From NCBI GenBank assembly GCA_028717785.1, contig JAQUND010000005.1:34279-98278 (forward strand): a stretch of DNA of 64,000 bases, written 5' to 3'. The notes beneath the pieces were generated by a model. That model had not been told where the DNA came from and did no database searches. It saw only the letters and a program-made list of their open reading frames with translations. Origin of the DNA: Candidatus Nanoarchaeia archaeon. GTDB lineage: Archaea; Nanoarchaeota; Nanoarchaeia; SCGC-AAA011-G17; JAFCDX01. Each line of letters opens with the position of its first letter. The first letter of the stretch is position 1. A program made the position numbers and the translations under genes. Positions 26,101 to 34,817 of the stretch are shown here, piece by piece.

Positions 26101-27010
26101 TATAATTTGCTGTATTTCTTATTATGCTTTCAACACATTTTTGCAAGTAAGGAAGAGCATTATGTGTAATTAAGACAATATCACAATCATAAGTAACTTG
26201 AGCTTCATTATACTCAAGACTTAAAATTTTTGATCTTAGATAATCTAAAGCTTTTGCAGCTATTACACCATTTTGTTGTATAAGTCTTTGTCCCCATTTT
26301 TTCAAAAGCGTAGGATACGAATATTTGACGAGAACATCTCTTTTCCCTTTATATGATTGATTCGAGCGATGATAAACATAAACATCATCAGCTATTGCAA
26401 GTTTATAACCTCTTTGTCTTATTTTCAAGACATAATCGTCTTCACTACCATAATGTGGAAAAACTCTTGTATCTAATAAACCTATGACTTTTATAATGTT
26501 ATATGAAATAAAAAAACAAAATCCATTTACGAAAGCTGTTTCTGGGTATCTTCTTTCTGATAACGATGTCACCCAATTGCCATAAGTATCTATTTCTGTA
26601 TCATTGACACAAGATTTACCTACAGATTGTGTTGTTGCACAATTTGACAAAACACCCATACAACCAATCTGTTTATGACTTGCCCAATAAGTCGTAATCT
26701 TTTCTAACCAATTTTGTGTAACAATTTGAGTATCAGAATTTAACAAACATACATATTCGAAATTCTTGCTTTCTAAAATCCCTTGATTACAACTCTCTGT
26801 GAATCCCTTTGAAACAGGATTTTTAATGTATTTTTGTACTATTTTGCTATCAAAAAGTAACTGACAAAAATTAGAAGTTTCAAGATCAGAACCATCGTTA
26901 ATTAAGACTATTTGAAAATCTTTGGTGTTAGACTTTTCGAGAATTGTTTTGACACATTTTTCAAGCAATTCCCACTGATTGTGTACTGGTATGATGATTG
27001 AGACAGCCAT
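23189..27010 (-). CDS. Four-domain glycosyltransferase with TPR tail
   Basis: 1273 residues with five parts. GT2-a is about 1-260 (SIIIPVHNQ start, NSDT 91-94, EDD near 190). GT2-b is about 275-515 (NSDT 357-360, EDDD 459-462). GT4/GT-B is about 527-855 with the E-x7-E motif at E767/E775 and EAMASGTPVI. GT2-c is about 866-1050 (VDTGSTDNT, WIDDFSAARNFS, DAD 946-948). TPR-like repeats fill about 1075-1255. The GT2 domains should use nucleotide sugars with a divalent metal at DXD, and the TPR part probably holds a protein or glycan acceptor. It would build a multi-sugar chain in one polypeptide. Methyltransferase and GT genes follow in the same operon. Acceptor unknown. Confidence 0.85.
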   Translation of the reverse strand: MAVSIIIPVHNQWELLEKCVKTILEKSNTKDFQIVLINDGSDLETSNFCQLLFDSKIVQKYIKNPVSKGFTESCNQGILESKNFEYVCLLNSDTQIVTQNWLEKITTYWASHKQIGCMGVLSNCATTQSVGKSCVNDTEIDTYGNWVTSLSERRYPETAFVNGFCFFISYNIIKVIGLLDTRVFPHYGSEDDYVLKIRQRGYKLAIADDVYVYHRSNQSYKGKRDVLVKYSYPTLLKKWGQRLIQQNGVIAAKALDYLRSKILSLEYNEAQVTYDCDIVLITHNALPYLQKCVESIIRNTANYRLIIVDNCSDNATKMYLMSLKNIEIIYNSKNFGFGYANNQALRKSNSKYVCFLNSDTVVTSNWLLRLINLLEENNAGIIGPVTNYTSSEIQKVGQNYNFKAEVNDNEIRLFSQKQYANFGDDVVEANKLIGFCFVTKRELLNQVGFFDDRFIFNFEDDDLCNRFIENGYKLICSKGVFIYHFGSKSFQEKEGFFEETLEQSKKLYLQKWYDSSRIQKINEKKDKFSIIYILASNQPSGGVKVVFEYANRLKSRGYDVSIWCYSNTSKPWFDLDVSVSCFKEYTEIPEVDIAIGTYFSTLDILQKIKAKIKIHFCQGYEALIYDKDLDATIVDAVNNNYLKIKEKIVISKYLKSIIDKKFETESHYIPNGIDQYVFSLRKHERNKLPRILIVGNYNLVFKGVKIALEGATNYLKISKCAIVRLASEKCSKDEPYEFYNMSNMTQIEIANVYASCDVVVNAPFEVEGFSLPPLEAMASGTPVITTDCGGVNDYAVHGQNALIVPPKNSGAICSSLKLLFLNETIYSRLIEEGLKTANEFLWYKSIDKLETVLHRLYSNYLCQGKEQLSVCMIVKNEQDCLGRCLESIKNVANEIIIVDTGSTDNTIKIAKQYGAKIYHFAWIDDFSAARNFSLEKATQPWTLVLDADEMISEKDIDELRKNLQASSKAYGFITRNYVNSKNVEGINTNTGEYEQEEKGYIGWCRSDKIRLFPTNKNIKFRGEIHELVEKSIEELGIDIEMSAIPIHHYSKLNSSKNETYLKLSKKKAETFNDTKALFELGTQYLVLNNPDEALVTWRRLLELEPENEDVLAHLGTTYNLIEDYEQAEKYFLESIKIKETEYAVKHLGICYAKQNRIEDAYFAFRKIVYKTDDLKTMADFSHCCNVLKKNDEAISILEKCLRINTEETKSWGLLEVAYNDKGIDLANKNSFQKAIFMFKSALSVNPNFDIAKSNLSIVNKLLETRQFSKKFIK
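23196..23211 (-). promoter_or_regulatory. Putative phage promoter inside the 3' end of the giant GT gene
   Basis: TTTCTAAAAAATTTAT in the minus direction keeps 11 of 12 conserved positions. It also encodes part of the C-terminal FSKKFIK of the GT, so chance is possible. It ends 14 bases before the ATG at 23181, almost the same spacing as at 37703 and 39569. Confidence 0.35.
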
Positions 27011-27017
27011 GATGTGT

Positions 27018-28079
27018 TTAAAAAAGCCTTTCTATATTTTCAATTGTTTTTTCCCAAGTGTAATTTGAAATCACCTCTTCTATATTTCTTTGAAACATAG
27101 TTGCAAACTCTGTATTATTTAAAAGCTCTTTAGATTTTCTTAAAATATCTTGTTTATTTTTCTTTTCAGCTATAAGACAAGTTTTTTTATCAAAAAAAAC
27201 ATCATCAAAAGCTCCATCACAAATGACAGAAGGGCATCCACATAATGTCGATTCTATAGGGGTTAAATTAAGACCCTCGGAAATCGATGGCATAATAAAA
27301 ATAGAACACTTATTAAAAATTTCTCTTATTGTATCTTTATTTGCATCTACATATTTGGCTATAAGTTTTTCAGGATGTTTTGCGTTTTCAAACCCCGAAC
27401 TTGTACCAAAAACTATTGTTCCATCAATTAAACCTTGGTTGCACAAATCATTACAGATTTCAACACCAAGTGCATATTGTTTATCTGGAGCATAATGATA
27501 CAGTAATGAAGCATATCTTTGTCTTTTAATCGCCTTATCTCTGAAAAAATAATTTTGCGAATCCGATCCAAAACCTACACAAGCACATTTTCCTCCTTCT
27601 GCTTCTATAGCTTTTTTGATTTTTAAAGTGCTTGACATGACAGTTAATTTCGGGTTGAATACATTTTTTCTTTCTCTTTCGAAACACATACCATAACTTA
27701 GCATATAAATCAAAACTTTTTTGACTTGAGGAAGATTTGTAAGATACTCTGTGTAAGGATTGTCTGAATATGTGATCACTACATCAGATGCAGGAAATGT
27801 TTGGTCAGGTAATCCCACTGTGTATGGAAGAGGCAACACTTTCGAGTAGTCTAAATTAGGATTTAAAGTTTGAATCCTAAGTTGCACTTGATATTTTTTT
27901 TTTAATCCCCTTGACAATGCCATTGACAACTGTTTCATATGTTGAATCCCTCCACTTGTTTCCACATATTTAGGGATTTCAACGACAAACAAATTGCTAA
28001 ATTTTCTAGCTAAAGTTGTCTGCCGCATTATGCCACCGCTCTCATTATTGAACACAGGAAGTTCTACTACAATCGTCAT
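27018..28079 (-). CDS. Glycosyltransferase, GT4-like (GT-B fold)
   Basis: 353 residues. An N-terminal Rossmann-like half has a glycine-rich loop (ETSGGIQHMKQLSMAL, residues 40-55). The C-terminal half carries the E-x7-E donor motif (MPSISEGLNLTPIE, E268/E276) followed by CGCPSVI. This is the GT4 pattern for retaining transfer from nucleotide sugars. It overlaps the downstream-transcribed order tightly: its ATG lies in a 4-base overlap with the methyltransferase stop upstream, and the giant GT starts 7 bases after it. Part of the first glycosylation island. Confidence 0.8.
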   Translation of the reverse strand: MTIVVELPVFNNESGGIMRQTTLARKFSNLFVVEIPKYVETSGGIQHMKQLSMALSRGLKKKYQVQLRIQTLNPNLDYSKVLPLPYTVGLPDQTFPASDVVITYSDNPYTEYLTNLPQVKKVLIYMLSYGMCFERERKNVFNPKLTVMSSTLKIKKAIEAEGGKCACVGFGSDSQNYFFRDKAIKRQRYASLLYHYAPDKQYALGVEICNDLCNQGLIDGTIVFGTSSGFENAKHPEKLIAKYVDANKDTIREIFNKCSIFIMPSISEGLNLTPIESTLCGCPSVICDGAFDDVFFDKKTCLIAEKKNKQDILRKSKELLNNTEFATMFQRNIEEVISNYTWEKTIENIERLF

Positions 28080-28639
28080 TCTTTTTTCCTACAAGTTATT
28101 GCAACATTTTCAAAATCTAAAAAATCTTTTTTTAAATTATTTTCTAAACAAGTTGCATCTATATCCTTGTCGGTTATTTCAATCCAATTCCAGATTTTTC
28201 CTATCATGACATTTTCAAAATACTCCATATCCTTTGCATAATCATGTGCCAAAATATAATCGCCTGGTTTTAAAAATTTTGAAAAAATGCTAAATTCTTT
28301 AATTTTGTTTCCACCATCACAAAAAACAACACTTGTTCCTTCATTCTTTATCAAGTTTTGGATTACATCAATACTCTCAAAAACATCAGCAATTCTATGA
28401 TCAATATTTAAACGTACAAACAGTTTATTGTTTTCAGTTAGTTTTTTAATGTCAAATGTAACAAACTGACAATCATAAGCAATTGCATACATTTGAAACA
28501 ATATAGAAAGGCCTCCATAATATGTTCCAATTTCTATGATAGTCTTTGGCTTTACAGCAAGTAAAAATTCATTTAGAACTTTTGGAATATTTTCATTCTG
28601 TGCAAGATTAAAGCCTAAAAATTCGAAACTCACATTCAT
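28076..28639 (-). CDS. SAM-dependent methyltransferase-like protein
   Basis: 187 residues with a Rossmann nucleotide loop TIIEIGTYYGGLS (residues about 34-46), an acidic end of strand 2 (VTFDI), VVFCDGGNK and then DYILAHDY. This layout matches the class I family that includes CmcI/Methyltransf_24-like enzymes often found with glycan genes. A sugar O-methyltransferase is a reasonable guess. The start at 28639 has AAGGAGT upstream. Confidence 0.65.
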   Translation of the reverse strand: MNVSFEFLGFNLAQNENIPKVLNEFLLAVKPKTIIEIGTYYGGLSILFQMYAIAYDCQFVTFDIKKLTENNKLFVRLNIDHRIADVFESIDVIQNLIKNEGTSVVFCDGGNKIKEFSIFSKFLKPGDYILAHDYAKDMEYFENVMIGKIWNWIEITDKDIDATCLENNLKKDFLDFENVAITCRKKE

Positions 28640-28682
28640 AGCTACTCCTTGTCAAAGCAATCAAAGCAATGTTCGAATTAAA

Positions 28683-29240
28683 TTAATCTTTTCTCAAAAC
28701 CCAACAATTTCCTCTAACAATATATTTTTTATTTAATTTTTCACAAAATTCATCAATCGCTTGTTTTACAGGAGGGTGTGAAAAATCATGCCCTGCCATA
28801 GTTCCACCTACACAAATCTTAGGCCACCAACAATTTAGATCTCTTCTAACGGCATCCAAACTATGATCGGCATCAATAAAAACAAAATCTATTGTATTGT
28901 CTAAGAAATAACTTGCTCCTAAATGACTGAGTGATTTTATAACAATTAGATCTTTCCAAATTGGTTCTAGATTTTTTCGAAATAAATCTAATTGTGGATA
29001 TGTAGTGATTTCATTACCATTATGAGCATTCCCTATGAAAGCATCAATGCTTATTACAGTTAGATTTTTTTGCGAATTTATAGCTTCAACAGCTAAAAAT
29101 GCTATACTTTGGCCTATCCATGAACCTACTTCTATAAGAATGCCATTTTGTCTGCTCTGTTTTATTGCATCTTCATAAACATCTTGGAAATTAAACATAG
29201 TTTGTTGAGGAGAACAAATTGTTTCATAAAAATGTTTCAT
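28683..29240 (-). CDS. Class I methyltransferase (Methyltransf_24-like)
   Basis: 185 residues. Motif I is ILIEVGSWIGQS, the acidic strand-2 end is VISIDAF, and FVFIDADHSLDAVRRDL followed by GGTMAGHDF is the typical Methyltransf_24 core with metal-binding D/H residues. It is related in layout to the genes at 28076 and 57729. Likely substrate is a glycan or nucleotide sugar, inferred from the surrounding GT genes. Confidence 0.75.
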   Translation of the reverse strand: MKHFYETICSPQQTMFNFQDVYEDAIKQSRQNGILIEVGSWIGQSIAFLAVEAINSQKNLTVISIDAFIGNAHNGNEITTYPQLDLFRKNLEPIWKDLIVIKSLSHLGASYFLDNTIDFVFIDADHSLDAVRRDLNCWWPKICVGGTMAGHDFSHPPVKQAIDEFCEKLNKKYIVRGNCWVLRKD

Positions 29241-29247
29241 ACTTGTT

Positions 29248-30024
29248 TCACACCTTGTAAGTTGTTTTTATTGTTGTTGGACTACAATTAGGTCCTCGAG
29301 TGTCTTTACCAGCAAAAACATCAAATACAGAACCAATGTCTACTGCTACACCACCTTGATTTTTCCAAAACAGACCATATATTTTTCCGACAAAACCTGA
29401 GCCATATAATAACAACTTTCCCTTTAGATCTCCCAAATTTTTTATAATTTGTTGTATTTCAAGAAATCTATCAGGATAATGTTTACTTCTATATCTTTTT
29501 TCTTCAAACATCATTTCCGGAGGTACTGGAATAAATTGTACATTAGTTATATTGAATCTCTTTGAAAATTGTCGAGCTAAATCTCTACAACTTATAATGT
29601 ATAAATCTTGTCTATTTAAAAGCAATTTATCATAACAAGATTCTCTTGATTCCCAATTTCTCAAAAATTCATAATGAAAATCTATCGACCCAAAATCTGT
29701 AGTTTTAATATTGCAATAAATTTTTAGAATATTTAAACTTTCGGTCCAGCAACTTCCAAGACTAAGATGATATTCTGTAGGAATTCCTAACAAATCGGCA
29801 TTGTTTATAGTCTCAATTAAATTTTTTCTTATTTCTTCTATAGATTCTTTTTTTAGAATCTCATTTAATTGTCTACTAAAAATATGTTCAACAATATTTT
29901 TTTCATTGTTCTTTAAAAGTATTGCTTCACCATCACCATATCTTAATGCTAGAAATGATCTATTTTCATTTAAGCTAGTTATTATTTTTAAAAATACTTG
30001 ATTGAAATCATTATTGATATTCAT
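29248..30024 (-). CDS. GT-D fold glycosyltransferase (DUF1792-like)
   Basis: 258 residues. The N-terminal RYGDGE (28-33) provides the D-x-E metal/nucleotide site of GT-D enzymes, and the C-terminal block GKIYGLFWKNQGG followed by AVDIGSVFD is also typical of that family, which includes the third-sugar transferase of streptococcal adhesin Fap1 glycosylation. That link to glycosylating a Ser/Thr-rich fibre protein is notable beside the Gly-X-Thr fibres of this phage. It overlaps the upstream methyltransferase by 14 bases. Confidence 0.75.
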   Translation of the reverse strand: MNINNDFNQVFLKIITSLNENRSFLALRYGDGEAILLKNNEKNIVEHIFSRQLNEILKKESIEEIRKNLIETINNADLLGIPTEYHLSLGSCWTESLNILKIYCNIKTTDFGSIDFHYEFLRNWESRESCYDKLLLNRQDLYIISCRDLARQFSKRFNITNVQFIPVPPEMMFEEKRYRSKHYPDRFLEIQQIIKNLGDLKGKLLLYGSGFVGKIYGLFWKNQGGVAVDIGSVFDVFAGKDTRGPNCSPTTIKTTYKV

Positions 30025-30643
30025 ATCTCGACAATTCTTGAAAATTCTGACAATTTACATTAATAAGACAATATGTTTCTCTATATACATCTTTAAATTG
30101 AATTAATTCTTTTGCTCCCAATTTTTCACTATAAACAATAGTATCTACAGGTGAACAAATCGGAACTATTTCATTAGAACTTGAATCATTTATTTTATAT
30201 AAGCTCCCTATCTTTGCTTCAAATTTTAATTCTTCAGTAATTTTTTTTAACATTTCCGTTGTTACATTTGTAGGATGTCCTATCCAATCTGTCCATGTCA
30301 ACTTAAACCCTAAAGAAGCAAGGTATTTAATTTTATCGAAACATGGGACTTTAATAAAGATGAATTCTGTAGCAGCTTTAACAGATTTTTCTAATACGTT
30401 TTTAACTTGTGCTTCATTTTTTAAATGTTCAAGAAAATGAAGCATTGTTATAAATCTACATTTAGGAATTTCACAACTTACATCAGTAATATCAGCAAAA
30501 ACTACATTATAACCTTTTTCTCTTGCTCTTTCAAGTTCGCTTTTCCTATTGTCAATACCTAAAAATGTTTCTCCACCAAATCTAGATTTTGCCCATCCTA
30601 TAGACCCACCCACACCACAACCCAAATCGACACAATCTAGCAT
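30011..30643 (-). CDS. Class I SAM methyltransferase
   Basis: 210 residues from ATG 30643, which has AAAGGA seven bases upstream. A longer frame to 30679 overlaps the upstream gene without a ribosome site. Motif I is CVDLGCGVGGSIG, strand 2 ends FLGIDNRKSE, and a TMLHFLEHL motif follows, as in small-molecule or sugar methyltransferases. It is the first gene of the first glycosylation island after the virion genes. Confidence 0.75.
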   Translation of the reverse strand: MLDCVDLGCGVGGSIGWAKSRFGGETFLGIDNRKSELERAREKGYNVVFADITDVSCEIPKCRFITMLHFLEHLKNEAQVKNVLEKSVKAATEFIFIKVPCFDKIKYLASLGFKLTWTDWIGHPTNVTTEMLKKITEELKFEAKIGSLYKINDSSSNEIVPICSPVDTIVYSEKLGAKELIQFKDVYRETYCLINVNCQNFQELSRYEYQ

Positions 30644-30675
30644 TATATTTCCTTTAGCAAAAATTAAACAAATTT

Positions 30676-30999
30676 TCAAATATTATGATGTAGCTGTTTT
30701 GACATATCTGGTAAAGAAATATTGTACATTGGGCGTTTAGAATACAAATCATCCATCTCAAAAACATACAAATCTCTTGCTCTATTTCTAGCATGCAAAT
30801 GTCTCATAGGTCTGAAATCTTCATAAATCCTGTTTTCAACAGGTTGTCCCTCGCTTTTATCAGAACCTCTAGGTACAATACTATCTACTTTTTGCTGAAT
30901 TCGAACGGCATCGGGAGAATCTTTCGACAATTCAACAAATTCTTTACGAAGAGGACCACGTCTATAAGTAGCTGTTGGAGCAATTACTAAATTATCCAT
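30676..30999 (-). CDS. Hypothetical virion-cluster protein
   Basis: 107 residues, rich in Arg, Asp and Pro, no membrane segment (IVPRGSDKSEGQPVENRIYED in the middle). Its position between neck-like genes suggests a minor virion component. Not recognised. The start at 30999 follows AAAGGAAT. Confidence 0.55.
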   Translation of the reverse strand: MDNLVIAPTATYRRGPLRKEFVELSKDSPDAVRIQQKVDSIVPRGSDKSEGQPVENRIYEDFRPMRHLHARNRARDLYVFEMDDLYSKRPMYNISLPDMSKQLHHNI

Positions 31000-31040
31000 A
31001 AATTCCTTTAGTCAATTTGGGGACTTGCTCCCTCAAATAA

Positions 31041-31628
31041 TTAAGCCCAAATTCTTGTAAAAGGTCGATCAAATAAATGTATTCTTCCTTTTGAATCTTT
31101 TCTCGGATTATCTTTATAATAAACATCTTGAAAAGTTCCTGATGTCTGCTTGTAAAGATAATGGATGAATTTTGCATAAATATGAGCATTTGCATATCTG
31201 CTTGCAGGATCTCTTATAGTCCTCAACATGGGTCTTACTGTCGTCTTAAATGTCGCTTCTGGATTTACTGCTTTAGGATCAAACCAAGCACCCAAATTCA
31301 TCCCTTGATCAACAAGATATTTGTCAGCTTCTAATTGAGGTTTCTCTACATCAGCTAAGAGATTTCTTTTCCTTGTCCGCCACAAATTCAACATATCATT
31401 GTTAAGAGTTAAAGTCATAGGAATTGTGGTTTCATTAATAGTATAGCCACCCCTAGCTGTAGGGTATTCTCTTTGAAAATTATTGAAAGTATCTTGTTCA
31501 GAAACAAATTGTGGAAGCGGCTCCCCAGGATACTTTCTTGTAACATCAAACTGATCCCTTTCAACATTAGAAAAATTTTGGTTTTTTCTTGCTGGATCAG
31601 CTATTACAATACCATTTAAAGTTGCCAT
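31041..31628 (-). CDS. Hypothetical virion-cluster protein
   Basis: 195 residues with an N-terminal polar arm (residues 1-75) and a helical C-terminal part (ASRYANAHIYAKFIHYLYKQ). No motif recognised. It follows the large 913-residue gene by 62 bases and its start has AAAGGAATATTACT upstream. A connector or scaffold-like structural role is possible but unproven. Confidence 0.55.
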   Translation of the reverse strand: MATLNGIVIADPARKNQNFSNVERDQFDVTRKYPGEPLPQFVSEQDTFNNFQREYPTARGGYTINETTIPMTLTLNNDMLNLWRTRKRNLLADVEKPQLEADKYLVDQGMNLGAWFDPKAVNPEATFKTTVRPMLRTIRDPASRYANAHIYAKFIHYLYKQTSGTFQDVYYKDNPRKDSKGRIHLFDRPFTRIWA

Positions 31629-31660
31629 AGTAATATTCCTTTCATTTCGATTTCAAAATT

Positions 31661-31676
31661 ATAAACATATAACAAA
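31661..31676 (-). promoter_or_regulatory. Weak promoter-like motif upstream of 31628
   Basis: TTTGTTATATGTTTAT in the minus direction keeps about 9 of 12 conserved positions and lies 32 bases before the ATG, in one of the few intergenic gaps of this stretch. Confidence 0.25.
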
Positions 31677-31690
31677 AAATGTCACAAACA

Positions 31691-34432
31691 TCAATAATTT
31701 ATGTTCTCGAAAACTATACTTCTACCTTTTACTATATGATCTACATTTGAATTTTCATGCGAAACAAAATCCTCACTTGTATGCAACTCTTCTCTTTCTT
31801 TAGGGCTATCTACTGTCGCAACATTCGGGCCACCATGCAGAACATGCTTACTGCTCTTGTCGATTCCAGGTTGCATTCTCTGATCAGGCAATATCACTTT
31901 AAATTTATGCCTTACATCAGTTCCATCAAGAACTTCAACAACAAAATGTTGTTGTGCTCTTACTCCACCAGGACCTTCTACTGGAGTTATCGGCCCTATC
32001 AAACATCTATCACCATTTCTTCGAATTATCATGTCTCTTTGATTGACTATAGGACTTGGTCCTGTCCATGTTTCGATCTGATATGCTAATTTTAAACCCC
32101 TATCAGTTTGTTGCACTCTTTGTTCTGTTGTCAAGGGACCTATAAGTATTGGGAATGGTCCATCAAATCCACCAACGAAACCCGAACCAAAACAAATTTC
32201 GCAATCTTGATCCGGTTGTTTATGAGTTCTTTCTTTAACATCTCTATAAGTACAAGCACATTTTACCCCTGCTTTTTTCTTTAAATAAAGCAAAACACGT
32301 TCTCCACCCTGTTCAAGCATCCATGCGTTTCTACGCACACACTCTTCTAAAATATACGTCATCTTGTCAGGCTGCAAAACCATTGGCGTTAATAAATCTA
32401 AATCAGTCTCGTCCTCGCTCGTTACGCACGTTACCTTATAAAAATAGTTCTTCCTTAACCGTATATCAATTGTGTTAGAAGGTACTCTATATGACACGAG
32501 CACTATTGAATATTCATTTGGTACAGGTGGCTCAAACCATTGTTTTTTTACCTCGTCATATTGTCTCTTTGTTTCAAGTTCAATCACACCTTCCAAACCT
32601 TGAAGCAAACGCACATAAGCCTGCCGTCCATCAATTGTTACATTTACGAACTCTGATTTATCCGTAGGCATATTTTTACTTGAATCATCTATCACAGGTC
32701 GTTGAGACAAATAGATTAGATATTCTTTTTTGGGATTCAAAGGTTCTATAATAATTGGATTTCCAGAAACTACAACAAATTCTGAAAATCTAAACTCAAT
32801 TTGCTTGTCACCTGAGACACCACAAAGTTCTATGTGTAATTCATCAGAATATCTATCAAACACACCAAGTTGTATAAAATTCTGAGTCAAATGGTCAAAG
32901 AAATATGTTGTAATTATCTCTCCAACTCTTATGATTCTAAATTCTCCTGTTACATCACTAGAAGGAATTGTAGTTGGTATCTCTTGATTACCATTAACGT
33001 ATTGAACAGAACTATATACTTCAGATAATCTCGACATTGCTCTAGAAATTTCGACACTATTCTGTTCGTCTTTTCGAACAATGAATTTGCAAGCTTGTAT
33101 TCCAATATCGGGTGCAATCCAAGTAGAAAAATCAAACTTTATCTTTATTTCAAAATTTCCTCTAAGTTTATATTTTGACACAAGTCTTGATGTCTGTTTC
33201 AAACCTACACTATCTTTGAAAATTACGCCATTATATTGAAACATCATTTCAGCAGGATCTATTTCATCCCATTTTGCAGCATCAAATATTTGAGTATAAC
33301 TAAAATCATCATTCACATCATTACTGATACTTACTGTTCTTCTAAACTGTTCGCTCACATCTTCATTTACAATCTGACTATTAAGATTTTTATCAAGATA
33401 TTGAGTAATTGCTATAGTACTAGTATTAAGTTTTTGAAACGGACCCATTTCTGAATCAGCTCTATAAATGTTGTATCCAATTACTTGATTATAGACTGGA
33501 TACATGTCGTCCCAACGAATATGTAATTCACTTTGATTGAAAGGACAAGACACAAAGATATTTGTAGGAATATAATTGTTTTTAGCTATTTCGACATTAT
33601 AGATTTCAGTGTGAGTAGGTTCAACATTACCAATTTCATCAATTGCAAAAAATTTTATTGTTGTTCTTCTATTGTCTCTAACTCTTATTGGTGTTGTGTA
33701 AACCAATGATGTTGTTGTCGGCTCAGCACCATTGGTTGTATAGTAGATAATAGCCTTTGGATCATCTGCAGAAAGTACTATTTCTTGAGAAACAAAAAAA
33801 GAGCCACCAGAAGGTGTAGCACTTGAAATTGGAGCAATTGAATCTATCTCATAATTTTCTATTATTATTTCAGAATACGAATTAGAAACAAATGCAATTG
33901 CTTTTAATGTTGTTACTCCTTGATTTGCTATAGAGAGTGGAGCAACATAAGTATCGGAATATAATGTAGGTGTTGAGCCATCTAAAGTAAAAAAAACTAT
34001 AGCTGTCACATCTGTCATAAGCGTTACAGATATAGTAGAATTAAAAAGATGCCCATGAGGAGTAGCTGTAACTATGGGAGGCTGAACGCTTGGATCCGGT
34101 ATTGTTAAAAACTCATAATCACTTACACCTGGAGCTCCATGTAGATCGTTAATTTCGACATGAACAGAAACAATCTGACTATAATTAAAGTGAGCGATCT
34201 GATAAATATTTATGCTGACTGAATTCGGTACAGAATTTTCGTTTATTATTGTACCTTCAAAACCCGTTTGAAACACGCCATTTACTATTGCAGGAACCGT
34301 AGCAATAGAAACATTCAATGTTGCAACATCAATACCATGTATATCTTGTGCTCTTAAAAATATTGGGACATCTAATTTTGCTCCAATATGGCCTTGAGCC
34401 GGGCTAAAATCTAAAAAAGTTGGATTAGACAT
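31691..34432 (-). CDS. Large multi-domain neck or surface virion protein
   Basis: 913 residues. Two chitobiase-C-type beta-sandwich repeats (FFTLDGSTPT and YYTTNGAEPTT, about residues 120-290) are followed by an FN3-like domain (about 295-355, GYNIYRADSEMGPF). A lectin/concanavalin-like stretch follows (about 370-560). The last 250 residues contain a zinc-binding-like cluster CACTYRD and CEICFGSG, then GPTP-like strands typical of myovirus neck or adaptor proteins. The sheath-type marker NEDVS also occurs near residue 352. It probably decorates the neck or baseplate and may bind host glycan. It overlaps the HAD gene by 8 bases. Confidence 0.6.
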   Translation of the reverse strand: MSNPTFLDFSPAQGHIGAKLDVPIFLRAQDIHGIDVATLNVSIATVPAIVNGVFQTGFEGTIINENSVPNSVSINIYQIAHFNYSQIVSVHVEINDLHGAPGVSDYEFLTIPDPSVQPPIVTATPHGHLFNSTISVTLMTDVTAIVFFTLDGSTPTLYSDTYVAPLSIANQGVTTLKAIAFVSNSYSEIIIENYEIDSIAPISSATPSGGSFFVSQEIVLSADDPKAIIYYTTNGAEPTTTSLVYTTPIRVRDNRRTTIKFFAIDEIGNVEPTHTEIYNVEIAKNNYIPTNIFVSCPFNQSELHIRWDDMYPVYNQVIGYNIYRADSEMGPFQKLNTSTIAITQYLDKNLNSQIVNEDVSEQFRRTVSISNDVNDDFSYTQIFDAAKWDEIDPAEMMFQYNGVIFKDSVGLKQTSRLVSKYKLRGNFEIKIKFDFSTWIAPDIGIQACKFIVRKDEQNSVEISRAMSRLSEVYSSVQYVNGNQEIPTTIPSSDVTGEFRIIRVGEIITTYFFDHLTQNFIQLGVFDRYSDELHIELCGVSGDKQIEFRFSEFVVVSGNPIIIEPLNPKKEYLIYLSQRPVIDDSSKNMPTDKSEFVNVTIDGRQAYVRLLQGLEGVIELETKRQYDEVKKQWFEPPVPNEYSIVLVSYRVPSNTIDIRLRKNYFYKVTCVTSEDETDLDLLTPMVLQPDKMTYILEECVRRNAWMLEQGGERVLLYLKKKAGVKCACTYRDVKERTHKQPDQDCEICFGSGFVGGFDGPFPILIGPLTTEQRVQQTDRGLKLAYQIETWTGPSPIVNQRDMIIRRNGDRCLIGPITPVEGPGGVRAQQHFVVEVLDGTDVRHKFKVILPDQRMQPGIDKSSKHVLHGGPNVATVDSPKEREELHTSEDFVSHENSNVDHIVKGRSIVFENINY

Positions 34433-34817
34433 ATTTTTCTTCTAATTCTTGTATTTCGTCAGCAACTTTTACAACTAATCTCTTTGCAATTTCTTTTTTG
34501 ATTTCTAACCAATTAATTTTAAAACTACGATCATCAATGTAATAGTCTGAAAATATTTTTCTAGATGTCTTGAAATTTGTAGTTGGAGCATTTTCATTGA
34601 CAGCATCATAAGCAATGTTATTCTTATCAAGAAAATCTGTGGCTTGTTTGAGCATCTTGCCACTACGACAAGTCCAAAGTATTATATAACAACCTTTTTC
34701 ATGTGCCCATTTCAAAACTTCTTTTGCGTTTGGTATAAGTTCTCTGGGCACATAATCTTTTTCGTCTTTTATAATTGTCCCGTCGAAATCGACAGCAAGT
34801 ATGAGTTTTTTCTTCAT
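34425..34817 (-). CDS. HAD-family phosphatase
   Basis: 130 residues. Motif I is AVDFDGT (nucleophile Asp10, acid/base Asp12), LWTCRSGK gives motif II Thr, and YYIDDRS gives the metal-binding motif IV acids. No cap domain, so it is a minimal C0 HAD of the size common in phages. It may remove phosphates from a sugar phosphate or nucleotide. It overlaps the neighbours by 4 and 8 bases, so translation is coupled. Confidence 0.85.
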   Translation of the reverse strand: MKKKLILAVDFDGTIIKDEKDYVPRELIPNAKEVLKWAHEKGCYIILWTCRSGKMLKQATDFLDKNNIAYDAVNENAPTTNFKTSRKIFSDYYIDDRSFKINWLEIKKEIAKRLVVKVADEIQELEEKYV

